64,000 nucleotides of DNA, taken from NCBI RefSeq assembly GCF_000002995.4, contig NW_025062475.1:3696528-3760527 (forward strand), read 5' to 3'. The stretch is from Brugia malayi (Eukaryota; Nematoda; Chromadorea; Rhabditida; Onchocercidae). The translations under genes and the position numbers were made by a program. This document shows positions 38,611-50,735 of this stretch, one piece after another (the stretch's first letter is position 1; every line of letters starts with the position of its first letter). The notes beneath the pieces are model-generated. The model did not search any database and was not told where the DNA came from. It saw only the letters and a list, made by a program, of their open reading frames with translations.

Positions 38611-41100
38611 TTATTATAACTTTAATGATACGATTAATAGTCAAAATACGATGGATATTTTTATGAAAGTTTTTTTTTTTTTCATAAAGCTTTCATTACT
38701 GATAAATGATTGCTAAGTTGAACAATCGATGCTATTAATTTATCCAAGGTATCGCTATTGTTTCATACTATAAAAAAATTCAGTATAAATTTTTAAAAGT
38801 ATGAAAAGGACAAAAAAATCAATAATTTGCTAGCATAAATGAATTAAAAATGATAAAATTTTCAGTGTTGCTACCATTATTACCATCACTGCTGTTATCG
38901 ATTATATTTTTGTTTATTTGTTTTTTTTTTTTTTATTTACTGAAGAAAAATAACTGAAGGCAACCAGACAAATGTCAAAATGTCACATATGTTATGTTAT
39001 AAATGAATGCTATTGAGGTCAAATGAATTTTTATTCATCGAGTGAGTTAAGTGAAGTGATTAGAAGAAGTCAAGCCAATCTGTTGATTAATTAAAAGAAA
39101 TCATTTAACTTAAAAAAAGAATGAACTTAAGAAAAAAGAAAGAAAACAATAACTTGAAGAAGATAAGAAAATATTTGAAATAGGATAAAAGAAGCAAGTA
39201 AAACATTAAAGAACAGCACGAAAATTGAAAATTTTCAACTTGCTATAACTATTTCACTTCAAATCAGCAAAAAAAAAAATTAATGAAACACATTCATTTT
39301 TTAAAAAAAAAAAAAAGATATTTTAAAAATGAAAATTTGGAGTTAAAAAAAAATCTGATGTTAAATGTTGAATAATTGTGCAGTGAGTTGAAAATAATCG
39401 AAAGCAAAATAAATTATAAAATAAAATAAATACGTTTATTTCTGAAATTGCTCATTTTTATCCATTTAGTCTTTTTCATTATTTCGAGGATTAATTTAAG
39501 GTAAGTAAGAAAAAATTATTATAAAAAAGAAACCAAAAATAAAAAAAAATAGTCTATATTCCTAAAGATATATATCGTATTACTTTTACTTTATGCCTAG
39601 TGCTCACATGCTTGTTATTTTCTCTTCCTCTTTTTTTTAAAAAAAAAAAAAAAGAAGAAAAATAACAATCAATTTAAAGAAAGTAAACAAGCCGATATGA
39701 TAAAAAGAAACGAAAGAGAAAAGAAGAAGACGAGAAATTAAACTGTAATCAAAATGAAAAAATGTTTAAACAAGATTTATAATATTTCCGTTGAAAGTTT
39801 CAAAAAGTTTTTAGAAAACAAGGAGAAAAGCAAAAAAAAAATTTTTTTTTTGTTACTTAAAAGAAATAAACTGAAGAAATTGCAAAAAACTTTAAACATT
39901 TAGAAATTTTATTATTATTACTACCATTATGATATCAATATCATTGTCACTATTCCATTTATTATTATTATTATCATTATTATCACTATTGTTATTATTC
40001 TTTATTGCTGTTATTATTATGCTTTTTTTTAATTACTATTATTGTATCATGCCTTTTTCATTTCAATATATTTTTGAATTTTTTCTGACAATTCTGCTTT
40101 TTCTTTTGCTCTCTTTCTCTTTGTAATTAATCAAAGTTTAATTGAATGATGATGCACGCTACTGATCTAAATTGATTCAGTTTTAAGCATAAGCTTATTT
40201 AATGAAAACATTTATACTTATCAAGATTAGTTGTTTTCATCAAATTACTTTCACATTAAATTATTTCGTATCATTTACCGTTTATGAACAATATCCAATT
40301 AATAATTATAACATTTCATTCCGCTGTTTTTCATCAAAATAAATGATATATGTAAGAAGGAAGAGAGAAAAAAATTCGACAGTTTTTTCTATTTCAGGAA
40401 AATTTATGTCTAAGATTAAATCAATTCAGTTCAATTGAATGCAATATAATTCTATTAAAATTTAATTAATTACAAAAAGAGGAAATGCAAGGAGATTTTC
40501 GAAAATATATTTTCACAAAACAAAAGAAAGATTTACAAATTTCTAATTTTTTGTTTTTTCTTGTTTTGCAAACGATCACATAATATAATTTCTTAAATAA
40601 TTAAAAATTGTTGAATAAATTTGCAAAAAGAAAAAAAAAATTGAAAATGATAAATTCATGTGGCGCATCAACATTGTTATCACATGAAATACGCCAAAAA
40701 TGCCATGTGAAATGGAATGATATCTTTTAGTGAAAAAGAAATTGTCATATTGAAACAAATTTCAATTGTTATTTACTAGATGAAATCAACCGATCATTTT
40801 CCACTTTCTGCTTTTCATTCCCGACAACAACAACAACTTTCTGCAATGTCGCACATTTATCAGCTTATTAATCTTTTTTTTTCATTTTTTTTTAATAAAT
40901 TTTTCTCAGATGATGACAATCACAGACAGACAGAGACAGACAGATAGATCGATATGTCCGTATGTCGGCATCTTTGTAATTTTATTGATATATTGATTCG
41001 ATGAAAGAAGAACTCAAAATATTTGTGGCAAAAAGTTTTTTTTTTTTCACAGATATGAATTTTATAACCGATCATTTCTATGAATTATAAAACATAACGA
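38611..41100. other. Non-coding AT-rich region
   Basis: Contains an (ATT)n stretch at 39905-40030 and (CAGA)n at 40921-40947. No gene seen. Confidence 0.5.
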
Positions 41101-41103
41101 TAA

Positions 41104-41212
41104 TATTATCTAAAAATGATTATGTCAACAAATACAATCATTACTTTAGAATTATTGTATAATTCATCAAATTTGATAATTAATTGTTGAAATAATCATT
41201 TCTTAGATAATA
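41104..41212. repeat. Inverted repeat with 28-bp arms
   Basis: Arms 41104-41131 and 41184-41212 are near-perfect complements (TTGTTGA-ATAATCATTT-TAGATAATA on the second), with a 52-bp spacer. Possibly a short MITE. Confidence 0.8.
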
Positions 41213-41580
41213 TAATATAATATTATATTAAAACAATGTTTTTTGGAAAACAAAGAAAGAACAAATTATTGAAATTATTGCAAAAATGATGCAGAAAGAG
41301 ATGAATTTATTCATTATATGTGATAATAATTGTAGCACAAAATTAAGTTATTATTAATACAAATTATTAAATAGTATAAAATTAAAATATTTTATAATAA
41401 GCATAACGAATGGATTAGTGATAATATTAATGTATTTAGGAAAGAAGAAAGATGACCAATGTGATGACCTGATATAGTGTAGTAATATCGTTAGAATCAG
41501 ATATTTACGACGAAACAACAGAAATTACTAATTTGATGACCACTATGTATCACACTAATTCGTTTATATTTTCTCCTTCC

Positions 41581-42311
41581 AATATTTCTTATTCCTTTCA
41601 TTCCCTTTTTATCACAAATATTTTACTATACAAATAATATTATTGGAAAGGAGAATACTTTTACTCTGCAAATAAAAATACCATAATAATAAACTAACAT
41701 TTTAGAAAGGAAGAAAAAAAAAAACATATAAAATAGCACGATGTTATCTACAGGAGAAAAAAGATTTGTTGACAATCACACATATCATTATACTGATAAC
41801 AATGTTAATGACTAATGATAATAATTAGAATATGAGAGAGTAATTGTGAAACTCATATTCTAATAACAATCAGCTAATGCTTATTTACGTATGAATAATA
41901 AATCATATGAACAATGATAATATCACAAATCATTAATACCCACTCTAGACTATTATTATCTAATGAGCAACAAATTATATTTACAGTTAAAGTTATTAAT
42001 ACCATTAATAGTCCCTCTAAGTTTATCAGTTATATATTAACAATATCAATAATTATTAGTCATCAATGCTATTATCATTAGTCATTAATATTGTTATCAG
42101 TATAATAATATATGTGTGATTGTCAACAAATCTTTTTTTTTCTATGGAAAACACCCACTATTTTACATGTTTTTTTTTTCTTTTCCTAAATGTTAGTTTA
42201 TTATTATGGCATCTTTATTTGCAGAGTAAAAATAATTCTTCCCTCCAATAATATTATTTGCATAGTAAAATATTTGTGATAAAAAAGGGAATGAAAGGAA
42301 TAAGAAATATT
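41581..42311. mobile_element. Foldback (MITE-like) element with 242-bp inverted arms
   Basis: Arm 41581-41822 and arm 42070-42311 are reverse complements at roughly 85-90% identity with small gaps. Both contain ATTTGTTGACAATCACACATAT and CATAATAATAAACTAACATTT in opposite orientation. The 247-bp centre has no open frame of note. A non-autonomous foldback transposon is the simplest reading. I could not define target-site duplications. Confidence 0.85.
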
Positions 42312-43535
42312 CCCTCTGTTTTATAGATATCATTATACTACAAAAAAAGACAAACCTTGTAAATTTTCCTAAAAGACCTTTCATACGACTATTTTCTTTT
42401 CTATTTCCTTTTGTTCATTTTTTTTCCTTCATCTTTGATAAATTCAATCTTTTGGTATTTCTCTTCATTTGATCAATTATACGCCATCTTTCTCTTATCA
42501 TCTGAACAATTATATGCCATTTCCTCTCATTATTTACTGATAACAGTGTAATAATTGATAGATAATCGAGAATGCATTAGCAATACTGAACCCTATTAGA
42601 TATCCATCATATTTAAAATGTTTTACAAAACTTTGTTACAGAATAAAAATATGTCAATCACAAATTCGTATTGTACTTTGTTAATGAAAAAAATAAAAAT
42701 GGAAACGAATGCAAAAGTTTGAAGGCAATAACAATAATGCAGTAATATAACAATTTTTTAATTGTATTTCTAATTTAAATGAAAAACAGAAACAAGAAAA
42801 AAAGGAAGGAATTTCGTATTAGTTTAATTCAGTAATCCCTTACTTAATCAACTGATAAAATCTTTAAGTACTATTCCCAAAAATCTATTCCCAAATACTT
42901 CTATGAAATAAGATTTGCGAATAAATCTTCTTATATAATAAAAACAATAAAATGAATGATTAAATTATCACTATAAATAATCCAAAACGAAAAAACAATC
43001 AAATGTTACAGGAATCAGGAATAAAAAAGAAAAATATTACATATCTAAGAGAGAATTTTTGATAAATGAACTGCCAATAACCATAATGAATGAATGATAA
43101 CTTTCTTCATTTCCTCTCAATATTTACCGATGAACCTCTCACATATTATCAAAAGATAAATAGTTTATATGAAATTATACGCAACAATAATAATTTATAA
43201 AGTATGATAATAAACCTATCAACTCGCATATAAGAAAACAGTACATAAATACCTCCAATAATGATGTTATCTTTATTTGCATCATTATCCACTTTTTTTA
43301 GTAAGTAAATTTTCTACGAGTATTTATAAGCGAAAAGTACATTAATGAAAGTAATAGATCACTCTGATAGTCATGTAATAGTACGAAGAATATCAGTGAA
43401 AAAATTTACTACGATAAATCACTTCAATTAAATAGTAAAAACAGAACAATAACAAAACAAGTACAATAAATAAAAGACAAATGATATAATTATGAAAAGA
43501 AAATTTCGATTCGAATCTGAATATCTTGCATAAAT
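42312..43535. other. Non-coding AT-rich region
   Basis: No exon or repeat that I can support beyond short A/T runs. Confidence 0.5.
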
Positions 43536-43748
43536 TTAATGATTTATCTGTGAGACTCTAGTGACTTGAAATGTATCATAAAAGTGTGCTAAAAAATACC
43601 ACCTGTTGTAAATATAATTTGCATAAACACTACATAACAATGCATAACAAGTTCTACTCCATACTTCATATGTAATATTATGGCACATTATTAAAGCTGA
43701 TGATGACAGTGAAACCATCATCAGCTTTAATAAAAATGTCCAATTCAT
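43536..43748 (-). CDS. Possible small secreted peptide (70 codons)
   Basis: An ATG-started open frame 65 bp downstream of the stop of the next minus-strand gene. The N-terminus MNWTFLLKLMMVSLSSSA resembles a signal peptide and is followed by an Asn-glycosylation sequon and several cysteines. The frame runs through a perfect 17-bp hairpin at 43689-43732, which may explain its openness. It may equally be 3' UTR of the upstream gene. No homologue recognised. Confidence 0.2.
   Translation of the reverse strand: MNWTFLLKLMMVSLSSSALIMCHNITYEVWSRTCYALLCSVYANYIYNRWYFLAHFYDTFQVTRVSQINH
43689..43732. repeat. Perfect 17-bp hairpin
   Basis: Arms TATTAAAGCTGATGATG and CATCATCAGCTTTAATA with a 10-base loop, just downstream of the stop codon of the 43813-46121 gene. 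Confidence 0.95.
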
Positions 43749-43812
43749 AGAAAAGAAATATACAAAATATGATTCCTACTGAACAAATTTTTTAATCACA
43801 AGTTATCATTGC

Positions 43813-46121
43813 CTAATTAAAAACAGTTTTAGACAATGGGATTCGTTCATATATTGGTGAAAAGAACTTCCCCTCTGTGCCGGGCAAATCTTTATACCAA
43901 GGCAGTATTGGGAAAGATAAAATATGAAGATCATGAAGTTCGAACCGTCTTCTTTTTCGTGAATACCAATAACCAAAATTACCGAATATCATGTATGGTA
44001 CATTGTATGGGTATTCATATGGCATAGCAATCTGATTTTTCGTTAATTTATACTTCCTATCAGCCTAAAATGAATTTGATACATTGAGCTTGAGAAGATA
44101 AAAAATTTAAATGCTGAATGAATTAAAAAAAATTAGTTCCATTAATATCTTTAATGGAATGAAAACTTACCACACGATATAGAATGTTTTTCTGATGTAA
44201 TGCACAACACGTTATTGATAATGAATAAGTACTTGCAAAATAAACTCGGAAGAAATCCTGAATGGCACCTGTAAAAGTGGTATGTTTGAAAATGATTCGC
44301 ATTCATTTAGATTTGAAAAAAGAAGCGAGTAACTTGAAGACACCTAATTCAAACATCTTCAATATAATTTAAATAGATATTAAATATACTAATACGTATA
44401 TTAATTAACGAAATTGTTTAAAATTTTCAGAAAGCTATCTCAAGTTCTGGCCTGTTTGAATATAATTTCTCAGTGTTATAATAGCAAAATCCCCAGACTG
44501 AATCTCTTGGGAAACTGAAATACTCAGATATCAATTTCATTTCTACACCTAAGATAGTCTGATATTTCCGTCTTTGCTATATCATAAGCTCGATATAACG
44601 CACAAACTTGATGAGTTTTTTTAATCATAAAAACATGATATCCTTTAAGATATCATTTAAAATCAATTCTGGAAACTGACCATAAAGACCTGGAGCAACA
44701 GTGACGATATCTTGTTCAGTGATATTTAGCACTTCACGCTTTTCGGCTTCAAATTGCTCTACTTTATGCATGTGTTCCACAATAGGTTCAGCATTTTCAT
44801 CACTTTCTATCAGCTTTTTCAAGTTACCCTAAAAATGATGGAATTTCAGAAAAATTATTAGAAAGACAATGCAGGTCAATCTCAACGTATTAAAACTTAC
44901 AGTGTAATATGTCTGACACACCAATTCGAACAACTTTCGAGTTCTTTTTATCAGAAGATTTTGTTGCATATGATGAGCCATGTCTAACATAAGACCAATT
45001 TGTAGATTCGGTAATCTTTTCAACATTTCCAAATATTTTATAGTTAACTGAAAAGCAGTAAATTTCAAATTTACAACGATATACGTTAGCATTTTTCTAC
45101 CAGTAATCAAAAGAAATTGAAATGCTCACATGAATTCGTGTAACGTCTCGTCTATTCCTGTAGCAATCAAATGCTCGCTCTATACACCACTCATTCTGCA
45201 ACAGTAAACTTGGAAAGCTAGTTATTTCTCTGAAAATTTTCAAATATTCAGTAAAATATTCTGTTTTTTTCTTCTAGAGAAAAAACATTAGAAGTTCGCA
45301 ACAATTTACCGGAGCCCAAGGAAGCGAATCTAGATTCCCAATTACCAATACATCCTCTTCAACTTTCTCCTGTGGCGGTGGTTTCAATCTTGCCCTAAAA
45401 ATAAACGAAAATTAACTTATCGATGAGTTAGAAGAAAAATATTTGACTAGTACTTAAAGGCATAATAATCAGCATCTTTACTACTTATTTCAAACCACAA
45501 AAATTTCTCTTCCAAACCAAAAAATAAACTCTAAAATAAAATTATTTCTCTTTACAAAATAATATTGAACACTTTAATATTATTATATTTCTCCACATTT
45601 ACTAACCATACTGTTTTAACAGCTTTCATCTCTGAATCCCAGGCATAACATTCGCGACAAATTTTATCATATTCGTACTGGAACGACGCATCAAAATAAT
45701 CATTTTCGATAAGAACCGGTAAGCGTGGTCGGAATACATACTTTGATCGTACCTCCTTTTCTTGCTCATCTTTCTTATTTTCATTTTCAAATCGTAACCG
45801 ATCATTAATTGCATAGCTTGAACTATATGGACAGCAGTGCAGCATAGATCTCACATGCCTAAGCAAAGAACCTGAAATTGTTTTAATAACATTCTCTTCA
45901 AGTCATTTACTAAAGTAACACTGAACACTTCGGTACCATAACATTTGTATTTTACTGATATTATAATTTTATAAAAACTAGATGGACGGATTAATTTGTT
46001 TTAAAAACCTAAAATTTTCAAATCAATCCACATTACATAACTCTTTTTCGAAATAATTCACATAAACTATTCCAACAATTTCTAGAAACACACCGAATAT
46101 TCGAACCCTACTTAATGTCAT
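43813..46121 (-). CDS. Predicted mitochondrial protein, family not recognised
   Basis: Nine minus-strand exons, 46094-46121, 45612-45871, 45454-45530, 45310-45394, 45130-45195, 44901-45047, 44690-44828, 44171-44268 and 43813-44064, all in phase, give 383 residues. The first 30 residues (MTLSRVRIFGSLLRHVRSML) have five Arg, one His and no acidic residue and would form an amphipathic helix, typical of a mitochondrial presequence. The rest is a soluble mixed protein with aromatic-rich segments (SLFFGLEEKFLWFE, NLDSLPWAPNEWC, ITCCALHQKNILYRV, FGNFGYWYSRKRRRFE). No catalytic motif or repeat stands out. Length and style would suit a metazoan mitoribosomal protein, such as the mL37/mS30 group, but I cannot demonstrate homology. 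The start is the only Met upstream that joins in phase to exon 2. Confidence 0.75.
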
Positions 46122-47084
46122 TTCTTTATCATAGATTGAATTCCACCTGAAGAAACCTGAAACACAAAATAATTAGAAGAAGGAATAACAAATGGTGACC
46201 CGCGATTTTGAAAATCCAGATTCCTTGATTCCAAAAAAAAAAAAAATCTAATAAAACATTATTCGATTAATTCAAATTCCTCAAAAATTTCGGCTTAAAA
46301 CTGCCTAACAAAGATGCCTGGGCAATAAAGCAATTGAACTTTGTAATAAGAATGAAAGAATTAGTTCACACTTTGTAATAAGAATGAAAGAATTAATTCA
46401 CCGTTATATTAATGAGACAAATCTTCAACTATATGTCAATACCAATGAAAAAAACTATGTCTGTGACACATAGAAATTGAAAATTTAAGAAAAAATTTTT
46501 CAAATACTGAAACACATATATATATAAAATCATTTGAATAATAAATTAATAATTCAAGATAAAATACAAAATTGGTTGATGTCAACTTCAACAAAAAAGT
46601 GCAGGAGTGTTTTTTTTTTTTTTTGTGCTTTAATGAAATACGAAAAATTTAAAACATACTAGGGATATTTTACCATTCTATCAAAAAAAAAACTCAAGAA
46701 ATGTTCCTTTGCAAATAAACGCTTTGCATCCTGAACAATTACTAAAATATTTTTGAAAAAAAAATGAAATAATCACTATTTAAATTTGATATTTGTAAAA
46801 GGAAATGTAAAAATATGTGAGCATTTACACATCTAAAACTACCCAGAAAAGTGGAGTGGATATTAATAGCTATAAAGTGTATTTTAAATACATAAGGATC
46901 AAACAGGTTAGTTGAAAAAATTCATTAAATGCATAGAAAATCACTTCTGTGTAACATAAAGTTAATGTTATAACTACTCCAAAGATATTTAAAGACAATC
47001 AGTTCCTCCAGTTTTTTACAAATCATACTGCACTGCTTATTCTAGCCACACGAACACCGGTAAAACTGTAGACCAATTAACAAC
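46122..47084. other. Spacer upstream of the mitochondrial-protein gene
   Basis: Contains the 46338-46401 tandem duplication and some isolated acceptor-like sites on the minus strand (46700-46760) but no connected exon chain. Confidence 0.45.
46338..46401. repeat. Recent 32-bp tandem duplication
   Basis: Two adjacent 32-bp copies (ACTTTGTAATAAGAATGAAA... ) differing at one base. Confidence 0.95.
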
Positions 47085-47247
47085 CTTGCCATACTGACAC
47101 TTTGATATGAAAACCAAATCCAATTTACAAAAGGAAAAATATCATAAAAACATTTCAAGAAACTGCTTTTTTGCTCTGAAATCTTCTTAATAATTTTGTA
47201 AAGCCACTTATTCATTTTTTCAACAAAGGATAACAGAGCAACAAGTG
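47085..47247 (-). pseudogene. Orphan exon-like segment (possible gene remnant)
   Basis: Minus-strand segment with a good acceptor (TTATTGCAG) and a donor (AG|GTTGTT), open for 53 codons: LVALLSFVEKMNKWLYKIIK, then FYDIFPFVNWIWFSYQSVSMA. The aromatic FPFVNWIW stretch is loosely reminiscent of peroxin PEX12 (YPYxN-W) but the match is too weak to name it. I found no in-phase exon on either side, so it is probably a remnant or an exon of a poorly resolved gene. Confidence 0.3.
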
Positions 47248-47554
47248 CTGCAATAAGGAAATAGTAATTTATCAACAGATGATTCCAAACGTACCCATTC
47301 CAACTGCAGTAACATAACTCGTTATACTATATCTCTAATTACCGTACAGCGCTATAAAAATACACCTAGGATATAAAATCCGAAACATATATTAATTTAA
47401 CATTAATCTAGTTCAAGAGCAACATTTTAATAAGGATCACACTACTCCTACCTCACGTCTGGTTTACGTTGCTTACGCTCCAAGTAGCAATTAAGTAATT
47501 AAGTATGATCGTGTCAAAAGGGAATCAATGCAAAAATTATAAGCGAAAAAATCA

Positions 47555-47772
47555 TCATCACCAATCATCATTCATCACCAACCATCACCATCATCATCAT
47601 TACCATCCTTATCATGATTATTATCATCAATATCATTCATCATTATCATTACCATCCTTGTCATGATTATCATCATCATCACCAAACATCACTATCATCA
47701 TCAACCATCATCGATTTTCATCATCGTCATCATTACCATCCTTGTCATGATTATCATCATCACCATCATTAA
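47555..47772. repeat. Second imperfect (CAT/CAC)n locus
   Basis: Triplet repeat that includes three copies of CATTACCATCCTTGTCATGAT, the same compound unit as at 38325-38610. Confidence 0.92.
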
Positions 47773-48869
47773 TTTTTCTTTTACCTGGGAGCACTAATCC
47801 TTCTTATAGATATACTACGGTCGATCTCTGATTATGACTTCGAATGGATTACACAGTCTCAACAAAGAAATAAATGAATGACATATATATTTGTTAGAGT
47901 TATCGATTCAATTTCTGTGCTGAATTTTTGCAGATCAGTAACTAGGTTGAAATTGTCTATAAAAAATTATCTCAAAAGCATTTTATTGCAATCAGAAACT
48001 AATTGGGTTGTTAATATAGCGTTGGTTTAATGAATATAGTTCAATAAAATTTCAAATTCTGAGTGATTCGAAAACGTTTCAAATAATAGTTTAAGAAAAG
48101 TAAATGACATGAAAAGTGGTCCCTTAAGATTTGAGAGATTTCTAGCTGGCGCCATACTTGCAGGTTCTTCAAGAATGATTTTAACTTATAATAGTGTGAT
48201 AGAGGTGTGGAATCACTTTATAATAATTAAATGAATAATAACAGTTCTGAAATTTTTATTACTTGTGTTCTTCAAAAGGCTATCTCACCTAAGCAATTAT
48301 TACTCCAACACTTATGTAAGCCCATTGCTTATCTGTTTGTTTAGAAATTTTTAACTGTCAACAAAAAGTATGTGCATTAATATGTGGTTTGCAATGTTCA
48401 AATGTCGTAAAGGTTTTCTAGGCAAACAGTCATTCTTATGAGATGAGAAACTGACAGTATATATGAAGTGTAAAGATCATCTGATAGCTCTTTACTCAAT
48501 ATAATCATACTCTTGTTATTGGAATATAAGGATTTAAATTCCTTGTCTTTGGTAAGTTTTCTTGTATCAACAAGTTACATTGCTCTCTCACATTCGTTTA
48601 ATTCAGTTCATTGAAATGTTTTACTTTCCTCATCTAATTATCATTTATCTTCATAGATACTTTACCAAAATACCACTTTATTATTGCTAGCAAATAAAAT
48701 CATTACAATAGGCCTTTCACTCAATGCATTCGTCTGTGCCAACCGCAATAAAACACAATGGAAGCTGTTGAGCACACGATAGTCTAACTCGACTCTCAAA
48801 TTTTCGACAAATTTCACAACTCTATCAACACTTTTATTCTACAACTAACATACTACGGAGAACAACAAA
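47773..48869. other. Intergenic region
   Basis: AT-rich, slightly less so than its neighbours. No exon chain found. Would contain the 3' flank of the chitin-binding gene. Confidence 0.45.
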
Positions 48870-49042
48870 TTAGATGCATGTATCCGGCGCATTCGTCATG
48901 TGATCGCAAACTTTGATTGCGTCATTGAAGAAAGTGGTCGCTGGACATTGCATCACATATGCAATGTTATTTGCGCATTGAATAAACAAATGGCAATCAG
49001 TAGGATGCGGGAACAAACCGTCACGTTCTGGACATTCCTGAC
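48870..49042 (-). CDS. Peritrophin-A (CBM14) chitin-binding domain, last exon
   Basis: The exon encodes one complete CBM14 domain and the stop codon. Its six cysteines have the classic order: QECPERDGLFPHPTDCHLFI, then QCANN, MQCPATTFFN, KVCDH and TCI. The core pattern (aromatic, C, CP-x-T-x-FN, CDH) is diagnostic for chitin-binding proteins of cuticle, eggshell or microfilarial sheath. The exon needs phase 1 upstream. A candidate 5' exon on the minus strand ends at donor 49111 and reads TTILLIFLELSGIICDISG, a plausible signal-peptide core that joins in phase, but I see no ATG in that frame. So the true first exon may be elsewhere, or the frame may be broken. A single-domain secreted protein of about 80 residues is the simplest product. 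Confidence 0.8.
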
Positions 49043-49110
49043 CTGAAATGGATTTCAATCCACTGTATGATTGATAACATTTTTGAGAAAGAAAATAATA
49101 AAGTCCTAAC

Positions 49111-49180
49111 CGGAAATATCACATATAATTCCAGAAAGCTCCAAGAAAATCAATAAAATAGTTGTACATTTTATTAAACA
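49111..49180 (-). other. Candidate signal-peptide exon of the CBM14 gene
   Basis: In-phase hydrophobic frame ending ICDISG at donor GTTAGG (49110-49105). It lacks an in-frame ATG; nearby ATGs are in other frames, one of which stops after 16 codons. A smaller exon starting after the AG in TTCTTGGAG is an alternative. Confidence 0.35.
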
Positions 49181-49199
49181 TTCATTTTCAATTAATCGA

Positions 49200-50499
49200 T
49201 TTATATCCAAAACAACAACAAATCAGAAATCCTTGCGAAATGAAACCTGTAAATTGACATGTGTCCTGTCAAAAAAGCATAAAACTAATTAAGCACAGAA
49301 ATTTAGGTGACCAATGAAAGCACCATGACACTATCAAAAATTATGGGAGAGCAAAATTTCCTCCTCAACTCAACGCTCTGTCATGCGGTTAGTAAGCGAT
49401 TTATTGGACAGTATTCAATTACAAAATGAGCAACAAACAAATCCTTGAAAAGACAAACTTTTTAGGAATTCATATTTCTTCCTGCGTTAGTACAAAATTT
49501 CTATTAAGTGAACGAAATTTCCATTAATCTGAAATTAAGAACTTCAATTCTACATATTTCAGTCAGATTAAATAAAAAACAAAACACATAGACTGTTTAT
49601 ATATGTTTATACATTTACTGCTTGTATCCTCAATTTCACTCAACTGATCGAAATCAATGAACTGTGAAGGATCAGACGAAATTCTGAATTCAATAATGGT
49701 TCGAAATTGTTATAACCGACGATATCAAAGCTATTTGAGATGCCCGAAAAAGTATTAATTGTAACGGTTTCATATAGTGAAAAACATTGTGAAACAGAAT
49801 TTTGTAAAATAAAAGAAATGCTCAAATGGAAGCTTTTTATTTTAGATTTGTTAAATTAAAGCTATCAAAGATTAAACAGTTTTTAATCTGCCCAGTTCGT
49901 ACTGTTTATATTTTTTCTCTTAAATTCTTGATTTCCTCTTTCCCAACTGGCAACTTATGAAAAACTTTTGAAGTTACTACAGTATCAGTCTACACTCTGC
50001 AAAAAAAAAAAGAAAAAAAAAAAAAACAAATTTATGCTGTAAAAACAAATCTAGAATTTCTTTCTTACTTCCCTGCTTCCTTGCGAAACAAAGTAGTTTT
50101 CCCTTTCTTGATAGTTCAGATCGTTGACTTCTTTATCTTCGATACTGGTAGATTCTCGAATCTGTACTAATTCCATTCTGTGTACGTGTACTGTGGGAGT
50201 CCTCGTGAAATACTTTATTATTCAAACCTCAAACTTGGGTAATTAAACCACAGATAACATTAAATATTATACAAAATTACAATAATGAATTGATATCTAA
50301 CACACAAATGTAACTTAATTATAAACCATTAAAGATATAAGCAAGCTAGACACCTCGCAACCGAGTCACACCAAACAAGGAACTATAATGAATGGCTTTG
50401 TAAGGAAAAAAATTTCTATAGATGCTAAGGTTACAAAGTAGATTAAAATCATTTAAAACAATAGTCTTTGTTCACTATGTTACAGCTTCGCATTGTGGC
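49200..50499. other. Intergenic region
   Basis: AT-rich; minus-strand open frame 49640-49825 starts with a non-ATG codon and has no family features. Nothing supported. Confidence 0.45.
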
Positions 50500-50735
50500 G
50501 ACAGATGCATTACTGTAGTATATTACTAACTGCATCGCTACGGTATCGTTGTATATTACTGATAGATCACGATAATATCATTATAAATCACTATAATTGC
50601 TTATTACATTTGCTGTTGGATGCATCATTGTAGGGTTCTATTACTAACCTCATCACTATATTGTCATTATTGTACTATCGTTTTACTTTACTAATTGCAC
50701 CACTATATTGTCGTTGCGTATTACTTCTCTTAGTG
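50500..50735. repeat. Degenerate ~33-bp tandem repeat
   Basis: Five diverged units of the form TGCATCACTATATTGTCGTT-GTATTACTAAC, some with inserted sequence between them. Confidence 0.6.
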
